The translations under genes and the position numbers were made by a program. Source: Curtobacterium flaccumfaciens UCD-AKU (lineage in GTDB: Bacteria; Actinomycetota; Actinomycetes; Actinomycetales; Microbacteriaceae). Taken from it: a DNA stretch of 39,265 bases. The stretch spans positions 191,556 through 230,820 of the forward strand of contig NZ_KB714610.1 in the NCBI RefSeq assembly GCF_000349565.1, in the 5' to 3' direction. Under the pieces are notes generated by a model. It did not search any database. It was not told where the DNA came from and saw only the letters and a program-made list of their open reading frames with translations. Within the stretch, counting starts at the first letter, position 1. Every line of letters begins with the position of its first letter. Positions 7,842 to 16,498 of this stretch are shown in pieces.

Positions 7842-9758
7842 GTGGCTGGCAGGATCGCGCGGAACGACATCGACGAGGTCCGCTCGCGTGTCAACATCGC
7901 CGACGTCGTGGGCGACTACGTCACGCTGAAGCACGCGGGCGTCGGGTCGATGAAGGGCCTCTGCCCCTTCCACGACGAACGCTCCCCGTCGTTCCACGTC
8001 CGGCCCCAGGTCGGCCGCTACCACTGCTTCGGTTGTGGCGAGGACGGCGACGTCTTCAGCTTCATCATGGCGCAGGACCACACCACCTTCGCCGAGGCCG
8101 TCGAGCGCATGGCCGCGAAGATCGGCTACACCTTGCACTACGAAGAGGGCGACGGTCCGCGCACCGACTACAACACCCGCGCACGGCTGATCGCCGCGAA
8201 CGAAGCCGCGCTCGAGTACTTCACGGGGCAGCTCACCACGGCTGCCGCCGACCCCGCCCGCCGGTTCCTGGGAGAGCGCGGGTTCGACCCCTCGGCCGCC
8301 CAGCACTTCGGCGTCGGCTTCGCCCCGAAGTCCTACGACATGCTCAAGGACCACCTGCGCGGGCGCGGCTTCACGATGGAAGAACTCGTCTCCGGCGGTC
8401 TCGTCAGCCAGGGCGACCGCTCGCCGTACGACCGGTTCCGCGGGCGCCTGATGTGGCCGATCCGGGACGTCACCGGAGCCACCATCGGGTTCGGCGCGCG
8501 CCGCCTGCTCGAGGACGACAAAGGCCCCAAGTACCTCAACACGCCCGAGACCCCGATCTACCACAAGAGCCAGGTCCTCTACGGCCTCGACCTCGCCCGC
8601 CGCGACATCTCGAAGCAGAAGCAGGTCGTTATCGTCGAGGGCTACACCGACGTGATGGCCTGCCACGTCGCGGGCGTCACGACCGCGGTCGCCACCTGCG
8701 GCACGTCGTTCGGGGTCGACCACATCAAGGTGCTGCGGCCGATGCTCGGTGACCTGGCGGGCGCCGACCCGAACGCCAACGGCGAGGTCGTGTTCACGTT
8801 CGACCCGGACGAAGCCGGGCAGCGTGCCGCCTCGCGTGCCTTCGCGGAGGAACAGCGCTTCGCGGCGCAGACCTACGTCGCCGTCGCGCCCGGCGGACTC
8901 GACCCGTGCGACCTCCGGTTGGCGCGCGGTGACGACGCCATCCGCCGACTGGTCACGAACAAGCGCCCGATGTTCGAGTTCATGATCCGCCGCACCCTGG
9001 ACGGCCACGACCTCGAGACCGTCGAGGGGCGCGTCGGTGCCCTGCGTGCGGCCGCGCCCGTGCTCGCCGGTATCCGTGACCGCTCGCTGACGCAGGGCTA
9101 CGTGCGCGAACTCGCCGGGTGGCTCGGCATGGAGATCCCCGAGGTCCGTCGGTCGGTCGAGACCGCTCGACGCCGTGCGGGGTCCGGGCAGGACGACCGG
9201 TCCGCAGGCTCGGGGCGCGACGGCCGTGCCGGAACCGGCACCGACGCAGCCGACACCCCCGACGAGCCCGTCGCCGGGATCCGCTCGCTGCCGAACGACC
9301 CCATCAGCCGCATGGAGCGCGACGCCGTGATGGCGATGGTGCAGCAGCCCACGTCCGTCGGGGCACCGATGCTCGGACTCGCCGCGTCGGCCACGTTCTC
9401 GACCCCGATGCTCGCCGCGGTGCGGGACGCCGTCGTCGCGAACGTCGACGTCATCGGTGCGGGGGACTGGCTCGACCGGCTGCTCGCCGACGTGCCCGCG
9501 CCGCTGCGCACCCTGACCCACGAGCTCGCTCTCGCGCCGATCCCAGCGCGCAACGCGGAGGACCTGGCGGCGTACTGCCGGAGCATCGTCGTGGCCCTGG
9601 TCGAGCGCGACCTGCTCGCCCGCAAGGCCTCGTTGCTGGGGCAGCTGCAGCGGGCCGACCCGCACGAGCAGGCCGAGCGTCGCGCCGAGATCCAGCGGCA
9701 GCTCGTCGACATCGACGGGCAGCGGATGCGGTTGCGCGCCGACGCCGAGGCGTCCTAG
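7842..9758 (+). CDS. dnaG: DNA primase
   Basis: The 638-aa replicative primase lays RNA primers for chromosome replication. In order it shows a CHC2 zinc finger (Cys41, His44, Cys62, Cys65 in CPFHDERSP...YHCFGCGEDGD), the catalytic core (MWPIRDVTGATIGFGAR near residue 205), a TOPRIM metal site (VVIVEGYTDVMAC near 264 and FDPDEAGQRAA near 323), and a C-terminal helicase-interaction region after a Gly/Ala/Asp-rich linker at about 445-480. The start is a GTG placed 6 nt after a -10 box. Length and motifs are normal and the gene is intact. It is followed by about 1 kb of repeat-bearing DNA. Confidence 0.97.
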   Translation: MAGRIARNDIDEVRSRVNIADVVGDYVTLKHAGVGSMKGLCPFHDERSPSFHVRPQVGRYHCFGCGEDGDVFSFIMAQDHTTFAEAVERMAAKIGYTLHYEEGDGPRTDYNTRARLIAANEAALEYFTGQLTTAAADPARRFLGERGFDPSAAQHFGVGFAPKSYDMLKDHLRGRGFTMEELVSGGLVSQGDRSPYDRFRGRLMWPIRDVTGATIGFGARRLLEDDKGPKYLNTPETPIYHKSQVLYGLDLARRDISKQKQVVIVEGYTDVMACHVAGVTTAVATCGTSFGVDHIKVLRPMLGDLAGADPNANGEVVFTFDPDEAGQRAASRAFAEEQRFAAQTYVAVAPGGLDPCDLRLARGDDAIRRLVTNKRPMFEFMIRRTLDGHDLETVEGRVGALRAAAPVLAGIRDRSLTQGYVRELAGWLGMEIPEVRRSVETARRRAGSGQDDRSAGSGRDGRAGTGTDAADTPDEPVAGIRSLPNDPISRMERDAVMAMVQQPTSVGAPMLGLAASATFSTPMLAAVRDAVVANVDVIGAGDWLDRLLADVPAPLRTLTHELALAPIPARNAEDLAAYCRSIVVALVERDLLARKASLLGQLQRADPHEQAERRAEIQRQLVDIDGQRMRLRADAEAS

Positions 9759-9775
9759 CCGCTCGTCGCGCGGCT
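9757..9775 (+). terminator. Weak hairpin over the dnaG stop
   Basis: AGCCGC (9757-9762) pairs with GCGGCT (9770-9775) around a 7-nt loop that begins at the dnaG stop codon. The stem is short and has no clear T-tract, so termination here is uncertain. Confidence 0.3.
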
Positions 9776-9812
9776 TGTGGCCGGGGCGAGCCGACGTGCC
9801 CGCGTCCGATCG

Positions 9813-10035
9813 CACGACACGCCGCGCGTGCGTCGCCGTGGTCGCACGAACTGTCGCGCGGCGGGCCTGCGTGCGGCGGTCCGTGCGGCCCCGGGGGTTC
9901 TTGCGTGGTCAGGACGTGCCGCTTGTGAGGCGTCGAGTGGTCGCAGCACGTCGGCTGGGCGGGGTCCGGCCGACGGGATGTGACCGCGCGGGGTGGGGCG
10001 GGCGGGGAGTCGTGACCGGTCGGCGGGGGTGCGGG
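9813..10035. repeat. Long repeat copy A (upstream arm plus 133-bp core)
   Basis: This is the first of two long copies (A and C). The upstream arm (9813-9902) runs from CACGACACGC to CCCCGGGGG. The core (9903-10035) begins GCGTGGTCAGGACGTGCC. The core contains a dyad CGTCGGC (9949-9955) / GCCGACG (9969-9975) and a run of four G-tracts with 1-nt spacers at 9990-10007. By eye the core matches copies B and C at roughly 90% or better. No convincing reading frame is kept between copies. Confidence 0.8.
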
Positions 10036-10168
10036 GCGTGGTCAGGACGTGCCGCTCGTGGTGCGTCGAGTGGTCGCAGACCGTCGGCTGGGCGGGTCCG
10101 GCCGACGTGACGTGACCGCGCGGGGCGGGGCGGGCGGCGAGTCGTGACCGGTCGGCGGGGGTGGGAGG
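10036..10168. repeat. Repeat copy B (core only, tandem with A)
   Basis: This core of the same length directly follows copy A with no spacer, so A and B form a tandem 133-bp pair. It lacks the upstream arm. It keeps the CGTCGGC / GCCGACG dyad, but has one base fewer in its loop than copies A and C, and G-rich tracts near 10120-10140. Confidence 0.8.
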
Positions 10169-10201
10169 GATCGGCGGCGTCGGGACGGGCCTCCCGGCCG
10201 G

Positions 10202-10237
10202 GGTGCGCAGGGTGCGCAGGGTGCGCGGGGTGTGCGG
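10202..10237 (+). repeat. Four 9-bp tandem repeats
   Basis: Units GGTGCGCAG, GGTGCGCAG, GGTGCGCGG and GGTGTGCGG run head to tail between repeat copies B and C. Length variation between strains would be expected at such a site. Confidence 0.85.
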
Positions 10238-10249
10238 GCGGGGCGAGGT

Positions 10250-10475
10250 CACGACACGCGCGCGTGCGTCGCCGGGGGCGCGTGAACTGTCGCGTGGCGT
10301 GCCCGCGGGCGGCGGTCCGTGCGGCCCCGGGGGGTCCGCGCGTGGTCAGGACGTGCCGTGCGTGAGGCGTCGAGTGGCCGCAGACCGTCGGCTGGGCGGG
10401 GTCCGGCCGACGGGACGTGACCGCGCGGGGTGGGGCGGGCGGAGAGTCGTGACCGGTCGGCGGGGTGCGGGGCGT
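10250..10475. repeat. Long repeat copy C (upstream arm plus core)
   Basis: This is the second long copy: an arm (10250-10339) matching 9813-9902 and a core (10340 onward) matching A and B. The dyad CGTCGGC (10386-10392) / GCCGACG (10406-10412) is kept. The remaining DNA from about 10476 to 10668 holds no gene I can support. It contains GTGCACC at about 10507 and GGTGCAC at about 10534 as inverted arms around a small ACCTC-GAC-GAGGT dyad. Confidence 0.8.
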
Positions 10476-10668
10476 GGCGGGAGGGGGACGAGCCTCCGGG
10501 ACGGGCGTGCACCTCGACGAGGTCGCGCGAACCGGTGCACGACGGACCAGCAACCGGCAGTCCGTGCGACCTCGACCGCCCGAACACCCAGGTTGCACCG
10601 CGCAACTTTCGTGCGTGACGCGCCGCTCGACTCCGGCGGAATCATGCATCACGCGATCAGCCCGTGCA

Positions 10669-10682
10669 TTACAGCGGTGTAA
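10669..10682. promoter_or_regulatory. TTACA-N4-TGTAA dyad upstream of the opp operon
   Basis: TTACAGCGGTGTAA lies in the only AT-richer patch of this intergenic region, about 130 bp before oppA. It looks like a repressor half-site pair. A possible -10 (GATACC, 10721-10726) follows. The regulator is unknown. Confidence 0.4.
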
Positions 10683-10808
10683 ACAAATCGCCCCCGGTTC
10701 GTTCTGTTCCGTGACAGGGTGATACCAATGAGCGTTCCTGGCCGGGCACACAGACGTTCCACCCTCCGGCACAGGACTCTTGCAATCATGACCAGAGAGG
10801 CAGCGGAC

Positions 10809-12425
10809 ATGGCATCCGTGACCAAGTGGGGCAAGCGCGGCATCGCGCTCGGCGCCGGTGCAGCAGCGACGGCGCTGGTGCTGACCGGCTGCGCGAGCAG
10901 CAGCGTGAGTGACACCGAACTGAACGGCCTGAGCATCGGGACGACGGACAAGATCACGTCCCTCGACCCGGCCGGTTCCTACGACAACGGCTCCTTCGCC
11001 GTGCAGAACCAGGTGTTCCCGTTCCTGATGAACACACCCGTGGGGAGCCCGGACGTCGAGCCGGACATCGCCACGAAGGCGGAGTTCACGAACCCGACCA
11101 CCTACGAGGTCACCCTCAAGGACGGGCTCGAGTTCGCCAACGGCAACAAGCTCACGTCGAGCGACGTGAAGTTCTCGTTCGACCGCGAACTGAAGATCAA
11201 CAACGAGAACGGTCCGCAGTCGCTGCTGGCCAACCTCAAGAGCATCGACACCCCGGACGACACCACCGTGGTGTTCAACCTCGACCACGCCGACCAGACC
11301 TGGCCGCAGGTGCTCTCGAGCCCCGCGGGTCCGATCGTCGACGAGGACGTCTTCAGCGCGACGAAGCTCACCAGTGCCGACGACATCGTCAAGGGCAAGG
11401 CCTTCGCCGGGCAGTACCAGATCAGCTCCTACAAGGAGAACGACACGATCCAGTACAAGACGAACCCGAAGTACGACGGCCTGCTCGGCAAGGCGAAGAC
11501 CGACGAGGTCACCGCCAGCTACTACACCAAGGAGACCGACCTCAAGCTCGCCGTGCAGAAGGGCGACGTCGACGTGGCGTACCGCTCCCTGACGCCGACC
11601 GACATCTCTGACCTGCGGGGAGACGACTCCCTCAAGGTCACCGACGGCCCCGGCGGCGAGATCCGCTACGTGGTCTTCAACTTCAAGACGCAGCCGTTCG
11701 GCACCGGGCAGGACGACGCCGACGAGGCGAAGGCCCTGGCCGTGCGTCAGGCCGCTGCCGACGTCGTCGACCGTGCCCAGCTCGCGAAGGAGGTCTACAA
11801 CGACACCTTCACCCCGCTGTACTCGATGGTGCCGGACGGCCTGACCGGCGCGGTCCAGCCGTTCAAGGAGATGTACGGCGACGGCGACGGCGGCGCAGAC
11901 GTGTCCAAGGCGAAGAAGACGCTGTCGGACGCCGGCGTCACGGGCAAGGTGCAGCTCGACATCCAGTACGCGCCCGACCACTACGGTTCGGCGTCGGACG
12001 ACGAGTACGCGCTGCTCAAGCAGCAGCTCGAGGACTCCGGCCTGTTCACCGTCAACATCCAGTCCACGGTCTACACGACCTACGCCCAGGAGCGCACCAA
12101 GGACGCCTACCCCGTCTACCAGCTCGGCTGGTTCCCGGACTTCTCCGACGCCGACAACTACCTGTCGCCGTTCTTCACCAAGGAGAACTTCGTCCAGAAC
12201 CACTACGACGACCCGGAGATCCAGGACCTCATCGCGAAGGAGCAGGCCGAGTCCGACCCGGACAAGCGTGCTGACCTGATCGAGCAGGCCCAGGAACGCG
12301 AGGCCACCCAGATCTCGACGCTGCCGCTGCTGCAGGGCAAGTCCGTCGCGGTCGCCGGCAAGGACGTCAAGGGCCTGACCCTCGACGCCTCGTTCAAGTT
12401 CCGGTACGCCACCCTGAGCAAGTAG
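10809..12425 (+). CDS. oppA: Oligopeptide ABC transporter substrate-binding lipoprotein
   Basis: The 538-aa protein is a family 5 (OppA/DppA, SBP_bac_5) extracellular binding protein. The signal peptide (MASVTKWGKRGIALGAGAAA) ends in a lipobox with Cys28 (VLTGC), so it is a membrane-anchored lipoprotein. The mature part shows typical family features (TLKDGLEFANGNKLTSSDVKFS near residue 110, read in two pieces). The ATG at 10809 is chosen because AGAGAGG ends 8 nt upstream and gives a normal signal peptide; the ATG at 10788 is in frame but lacks this. A hairpin after the stop separates it from the permease genes. It probably binds peptides; the exact ligand is not readable. Confidence 0.92.
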   Translation: MASVTKWGKRGIALGAGAAATALVLTGCASSSVSDTELNGLSIGTTDKITSLDPAGSYDNGSFAVQNQVFPFLMNTPVGSPDVEPDIATKAEFTNPTTYEVTLKDGLEFANGNKLTSSDVKFSFDRELKINNENGPQSLLANLKSIDTPDDTTVVFNLDHADQTWPQVLSSPAGPIVDEDVFSATKLTSADDIVKGKAFAGQYQISSYKENDTIQYKTNPKYDGLLGKAKTDEVTASYYTKETDLKLAVQKGDVDVAYRSLTPTDISDLRGDDSLKVTDGPGGEIRYVVFNFKTQPFGTGQDDADEAKALAVRQAAADVVDRAQLAKEVYNDTFTPLYSMVPDGLTGAVQPFKEMYGDGDGGADVSKAKKTLSDAGVTGKVQLDIQYAPDHYGSASDDEYALLKQQLEDSGLFTVNIQSTVYTTYAQERTKDAYPVYQLGWFPDFSDADNYLSPFFTKENFVQNHYDDPEIQDLIAKEQAESDPDKRADLIEQAQEREATQISTLPLLQGKSVAVAGKDVKGLTLDASFKFRYATLSK

Positions 12426-12446
12426 CACCAAGCCCCACGTGCAGGC

Positions 12447-12475
12447 CGCGGGCGTTCCCACGAGGGACGCCCGCG
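12447..12475 (+). terminator. Hairpin between oppA and the permease genes
   Basis: CGCGGGCGT (12447-12455) pairs perfectly with ACGCCCGCG (12467-12475), extended by CCC/GGG inside and CAGGC/GCCTG outside. It probably protects or partly terminates the oppA message so the binding protein is made in excess over the membrane parts. Confidence 0.65.
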
Positions 12476-12509
12476 TGCCTGTGCAACGGCGACGAAAGGC
12501 ACCCACCCC

Positions 12510-13619
12510 GTGACCCTCAGCACTCCCGAGGCAACGCAGGACGTGAACGGCACCGATCCCACCAAGCCACAGGCACAACGCAGTGCCAAGAACAGTGGCG
12601 GCGGACTCGGCCGGTACATCCTCGTCAGGTTCCTCCTCATCATCCCGACCGTCTTCATCCTGGTGACGCTCGTGTTCTTCCTGATGCGCGTCATCGGGAA
12701 CCCGATCACCGCGTCGGTCGGCGGCCGGCTCACGCCGAGCCAGCTGCAGGAACGCCTGCACGCCGCCGGGTACGACCGACCGGTGCTCGTGCAGTACTTC
12801 GAGTACCTCGGCAACATCCTGCGCGGTGACTTCGGCACCTCGTCGACGGACAACCGTCCGATCACCGACATCATCGTCACGTACGGCGGCGCGACCGCGG
12901 AGCTCGTGTTCTACGCGCTCATCGTCGCGCTGGTGCTCGGCATCCCGCTCGGCATGCTCGCCGCGTACACCCGCGACAAGTGGCCGGACGTGCTGCTCCG
13001 TGCGCTGGCGATCCTGACCTACGCCACCCCGGTGTTCTTCGGCGGCCTGCTGCTCAAGCTCGTCTTCTCGGTGTGGCTCGACTGGTTGCCCCTGGGCGAC
13101 CGCGCGTCGACCCGGGTGTCGCTCATCCTCGACGGTATCCCCGGCGCGACCGGGATCTACATCGTTGACGCGCTCCGCACCGGCAACGCCGAGGTCATCG
13201 GTGACGTGCTCCAGCACGCCGTCCTGCCCGCGCTGACGCTCGGCCTGCTCACCGCCGGCATCTTCCTGCGCCTGGTGCGCGCGAACATGATCGGGTCGCT
13301 CGGCTCCGAGTACGTCGACGCCGCCCGGTCCCGCGGTGTGCGCGAGTCGCGCTTGGTGCGCACCCACGCGTTCCGTCCGGCGCTCGTGCCGATCATCACC
13401 GTGATGGGGCTGCAGATCGCGATGCTCCTGGGCGGCTCGGTGCTCACCGAGACGACCTTCGGGTGGCGCGGCCTGGGCTTCGAACTCAACCAGTACCTGT
13501 CGGCCCGTGACTTCGTCGCGGTGCAGGGCATCGTCGCGATGCTGGCGGTGATCGTCGCGGTGACCAACTTCATCGTCGACGTCGTCGCCGCCCTGATCGA
13601 CCCGAGAGTGAGGTTCTGA
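12510..13619 (+). CDS. oppB: Peptide ABC transporter permease, OppB type
   Basis: This 369-aa inner-membrane permease has a polar N-terminal tail of about 30 residues, a first membrane helix near 35-57 (YILVRFLLIIPTVFILVTL), the OppB/DppB signature RLHAAGYDRPVLVQYFEYL, and a BPD transport domain with about five more helices and the ATPase-contact loop EYVDAARSRGVRESRLVRTHAF near residue 270 (EAA motif variant). It forms the pore with OppC. The start is GTG at 12510, with GAAAGG 12 nt or so upstream, a slightly long spacing. It ends 2 nt before oppC. Confidence 0.93.
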   Translation: MTLSTPEATQDVNGTDPTKPQAQRSAKNSGGGLGRYILVRFLLIIPTVFILVTLVFFLMRVIGNPITASVGGRLTPSQLQERLHAAGYDRPVLVQYFEYLGNILRGDFGTSSTDNRPITDIIVTYGGATAELVFYALIVALVLGIPLGMLAAYTRDKWPDVLLRALAILTYATPVFFGGLLLKLVFSVWLDWLPLGDRASTRVSLILDGIPGATGIYIVDALRTGNAEVIGDVLQHAVLPALTLGLLTAGIFLRLVRANMIGSLGSEYVDAARSRGVRESRLVRTHAFRPALVPIITVMGLQIAMLLGGSVLTETTFGWRGLGFELNQYLSARDFVAVQGIVAMLAVIVAVTNFIVDVVAALIDPRVRF

Positions 13620-13621
13620 CG

Positions 13622-14656
13622 ATGGCCGACACCACCCTCGTCGACCGCCACGAGCCGCTCTGGAAGCGGCTCCCGGTGGTGGTCCAGCTCCGCAAGAGCA
13701 CCGGCTGGCAGCGCGCGATGCTCATCGTCGGCGTCGTCATCTGCGCCCTGTACCTGCTCGTCGCGGTGTTCGCCCCGCTCCTCGCCCCGTACGGCTTCGG
13801 CCAGCTGCAGGGCGCGGACGGCGAGAGCTTCCCCCGCACTGGCGAACCGAGCGCCGAGCACATCTGGGGCACCACGGTCGGCGGCTTCGACGTGTTCAGC
13901 CGCGTGCTCTACGGCGCCCGCACGGCCGTACTCGTCGTCATCGTCGCCGTGATCGTCTCGATCATCGTCGGCGTCCTGCTCGGCATGGTCTCCGGGTACC
14001 TGGGCGGCTGGCTCGACCGCGTCCTGGTGGTCGTGGCCGACGCCATCTACGCGTTCCCGTCGCTGCTGCTCGCGATCATCGTGTCCATCGTGATCTCCGG
14101 CGGCAACTCGAGCTACTCGGGCGGCATCATCGCCGCGGCGATCTCGATCACCGTCGTCTACGTGCCGCAGTACTTCCGCGTGGTCCGTGCCGAGGCCGTC
14201 CGGCTGAAGAACGACGCCTTCGTCGAGTCGGCGCGCGTGATGGGCACGAACCCGTGGCGCATCATGACGCGCCACGTCCTGCGGAACTCGACGCGTTCCC
14301 TGCCGCTCATCCTGACGCTCAACGCGAGCGACGCGATCCTGACCCTGGCCGGGCTCGGCTTCCTGGGGTTCGGCATCGGCCCGACGTCCGGCGCCGAGTG
14401 GGGCTACGACCTCAGCCGCGCGCTCTCCGACGTCGCGAGCGGCGTCTGGTGGACCGGGGTGTACCCGGGTGTCGCGATCGTGGTGCTCGTGCTCGGCGTG
14501 ACCTTCATCGGCGAGAGCCTGAACGACATCTCCGACCCCCGCCTGCGTGCACGCCGACGGCTGAAGCAGCTGGAGTCCACGAGAGAAACGCGCGACACGC
14601 GCAACCCCGAGGCACCGCGCACCGCCGGGAACGACACGGAAGGGACGGGCGCATGA
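13622..14656 (+). CDS. oppC: Peptide ABC transporter permease, OppC type
   Basis: The 344-aa permease has a first helix at about 41-62, then a periplasmic loop containing EHIWGTTVGGFDVFSRVLYGAR, the block that identifies OppC/DppC proteins (usual form GTDxxGRDxxSR), and five further helices. The EAA loop reads FVESARVMGTNPWRIMTRHVL. A polar, Arg-rich tail of about 35 residues follows the last helix. It starts 2 nt after oppB and overlaps the ATPase gene by 4 nt (ATGA), so all are one transcript. Confidence 0.93.
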   Translation: MADTTLVDRHEPLWKRLPVVVQLRKSTGWQRAMLIVGVVICALYLLVAVFAPLLAPYGFGQLQGADGESFPRTGEPSAEHIWGTTVGGFDVFSRVLYGARTAVLVVIVAVIVSIIVGVLLGMVSGYLGGWLDRVLVVVADAIYAFPSLLLAIIVSIVISGGNSSYSGGIIAAAISITVVYVPQYFRVVRAEAVRLKNDAFVESARVMGTNPWRIMTRHVLRNSTRSLPLILTLNASDAILTLAGLGFLGFGIGPTSGAEWGYDLSRALSDVASGVWWTGVYPGVAIVVLVLGVTFIGESLNDISDPRLRARRRLKQLESTRETRDTRNPEAPRTAGNDTEGTGA

Positions 14657-16350
14657 CCCCGACCACCCGCCTGCAACCGGGCGACACCACCACCGAGCCG
14701 GTCGTCGTCGTCGACGACCTGACCGTCACCTTCGCGACCGACGGCGGCGCCGTCGACGCGGTCAAGGGCGTCAGCCTCGACGTCCGCCCCGGCGAGGTCC
14801 TCGCCCTGGTCGGCGAGTCCGGCTCCGGCAAGTCCGTCACGGCCCGCAGCATGCTGCGGCTCATGCCGGAGACGGCGACACTCGGCGGCGCGGTGCTGCT
14901 CGACGGCACCGACGTGGTGAGCGTCGGCGCGCAGAAGCTCCGCAGCCTGCGCGGAACGGCCGGGGCGATGGTGTTCCAGGAGCCGTCGACCGCGCTCAAC
15001 CCGGTCTTCACCGTCGGGTGGCAGATCGCCGAGGGGCTCCGTGCCCACGGCGGCGTGTCCAGGAAGGAAGCACGGGCGAAGGCCATCGACTACCTCGGCC
15101 GCGTCGGCATCCCGGACCCCGAGACCCGCGTCGACCACTACCCGCACCAGTTCTCCGGCGGGCAGAAGCAGCGCGTGGTCATCGCGAGCGCACTGGCCCT
15201 CGAGCCGAGCGTCATCATCGCGGACGAGCCCACCACGGCGCTCGACGTCACGGTGCAGGCCGAGATCCTCGACCTGCTGCGCCGCTGCCGCGACGAGTTC
15301 GGCACCGCGATCGTCGTCATCACGCACAACATGGGCGTGGTCGCCGACCTGGCCGACCGCGTCGCCGTGATGTACCAGGGCGAGATCGTCGAGGAGGCGA
15401 CGGCGACGGCGCTCTTCGCGACGCCGCAGGCCGACTACACCAAGCGGCTGCTCGCAGCGGTGCCGCGGCTCGAAGCGTCGACCGGGGTGGCCCGGCGTGC
15501 CGCGATCTCCGAGGACGTCACGCCCCTGGTCGAGGCGAAGGGGCTCGAGATCGAGTACCCCGGCCGGCTCGGCTCGCCGGCGTTCAAGGCCGTCAAGGGC
15601 GTCGACCTGGCGATCCGTCCTGGTGAGGTCCTCGGTCTGGTGGGGGAGTCCGGCTCGGGCAAGACCACCATCGGCCGCGCCATGGCCGGTCTGACGAAGG
15701 TCACGGGCGGCTCGCTCACGGTCCTCGGCGCGGAGATGCTCGGGTACCGCGAACGCGACTTCAAGCACCTGCGCAAGGACATCGGGTTCGTGTTCCAGGA
15801 CCCGGCGACCTCGTTCAACCCGCTGCTGACGATCGCCGAGTGCGTCGCCGAGCCGCTGGTCGTGCACAAGGAGGTCTCGAGCCCCCGCGCCGCGCGCAAG
15901 CGGGTCGACGAGCTGCTCGAGGCCGTCCAGCTGCCGGCAGCGTACGGCGACCGCTACCCGCACGAGCTCTCCGGTGGGCAGCGCCAGCGCGCGTCGCTCG
16001 CCCGGTCGCTGGCGCTCCGGCCGAAGCTGCTCATCGCCGACGAGCCGACGAGCGCGCTCGACGTCTCGGTGCAGGCTCGGGTGCTCGAGCTCTTCCTCGA
16101 ACTGCAGCAGGACCTCGGCTTCGCGTCGCTGTTCATCAGCCACGACCTCGCGGTCGTGGGCGCGCTGTCCGACCGGATCGCCGTGCTCTACCGCGGCGAC
16201 CTGGTCGAGACGGGCACGACGGCCGAGGTCCTCGGCGCCCCGCAGCACCCGTACACGCAGCGACTCCTCGCGTCGCTGCCGGTGCCCGACCCAGCGGAGC
16301 AGGCGGAGCGACGGCGTACGCTGGAGCGACTGGAGAACGTCGGGTCCTGA
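14653..16350 (+). CDS. oppD: Fused double ATPase of the peptide transporter (OppD-OppF)
   Basis: The 565-aa protein carries two complete ABC ATPase domains that are separate genes (oppD, oppF) in many bacteria. Domain 1 (about 17-270) has Walker A Lys60, signature FSGGQ 167-171, Walker B Asp191-Glu192 and H-loop His225. Domain 2 (about 292-555) has Walker A Lys337, signature LSGGQ, Walker B LLIADEPTSALD and H-loop FISHDL. Both therefore look catalytically intact. Family knowledge says the pair drives peptide uptake through OppBC. It follows oppC with an ATGA overlap; a hairpin and about 150 bp separate it from the third ATPase. Confidence 0.95.
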   Translation: MTPTTRLQPGDTTTEPVVVVDDLTVTFATDGGAVDAVKGVSLDVRPGEVLALVGESGSGKSVTARSMLRLMPETATLGGAVLLDGTDVVSVGAQKLRSLRGTAGAMVFQEPSTALNPVFTVGWQIAEGLRAHGGVSRKEARAKAIDYLGRVGIPDPETRVDHYPHQFSGGQKQRVVIASALALEPSVIIADEPTTALDVTVQAEILDLLRRCRDEFGTAIVVITHNMGVVADLADRVAVMYQGEIVEEATATALFATPQADYTKRLLAAVPRLEASTGVARRAAISEDVTPLVEAKGLEIEYPGRLGSPAFKAVKGVDLAIRPGEVLGLVGESGSGKTTIGRAMAGLTKVTGGSLTVLGAEMLGYRERDFKHLRKDIGFVFQDPATSFNPLLTIAECVAEPLVVHKEVSSPRAARKRVDELLEAVQLPAAYGDRYPHELSGGQRQRASLARSLALRPKLLIADEPTSALDVSVQARVLELFLELQQDLGFASLFISHDLAVVGALSDRIAVLYRGDLVETGTTAEVLGAPQHPYTQRLLASLPVPDPAEQAERRRTLERLENVGS

Positions 16351-16435
16351 CCCGACGTGACCCACCCCGGAGGCCCGGCCGACGTCGTCGACGCACGCCG
16401 CGCCTCCAGGGTGGTCACCTCCACTGCTGTACGCA

Positions 16436-16462
16436 CGACGGGCCTGCCAGGGCGGCCCGTCG
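16436..16462 (+). terminator. Hairpin between the fused ATPase and the third ATPase
   Basis: CGACGGGCC (16436-16444) and GGCCCGTCG (16454-16462) form a perfect 9-bp stem with a 9-nt loop in the 148-bp gap. GGAGGC at about 16369 and GCCTCC at about 16402 could form a second, longer-range stem. It may lower read-through to the last two genes. Confidence 0.5.
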
Positions 16463-16498
16463 CGAACCGTCGCCAGGGGGCGGCGTGGAAGGGGACCC

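Noticed and set aside
9813..10475. CRISPR array
   Set aside because: The repeats are 133-225 bp, tandem or irregularly spaced, without short unique spacers, and no cas gene is nearby.
10144..10722. Overlapping small plus-strand frames in the repeat region
   Set aside because: They are Arg/Gly-rich, their frames are not kept between repeat copies and no ribosome site precedes them.
9909..13367. Open frame of 1152 codons on the minus strand over the repeats and oppA/oppB
   Set aside because: It is antisense to clear opp genes, is very Arg/Pro/Val/Leu-rich, shows no domain and spans non-coding repeats. High GC leaves few stop codons.
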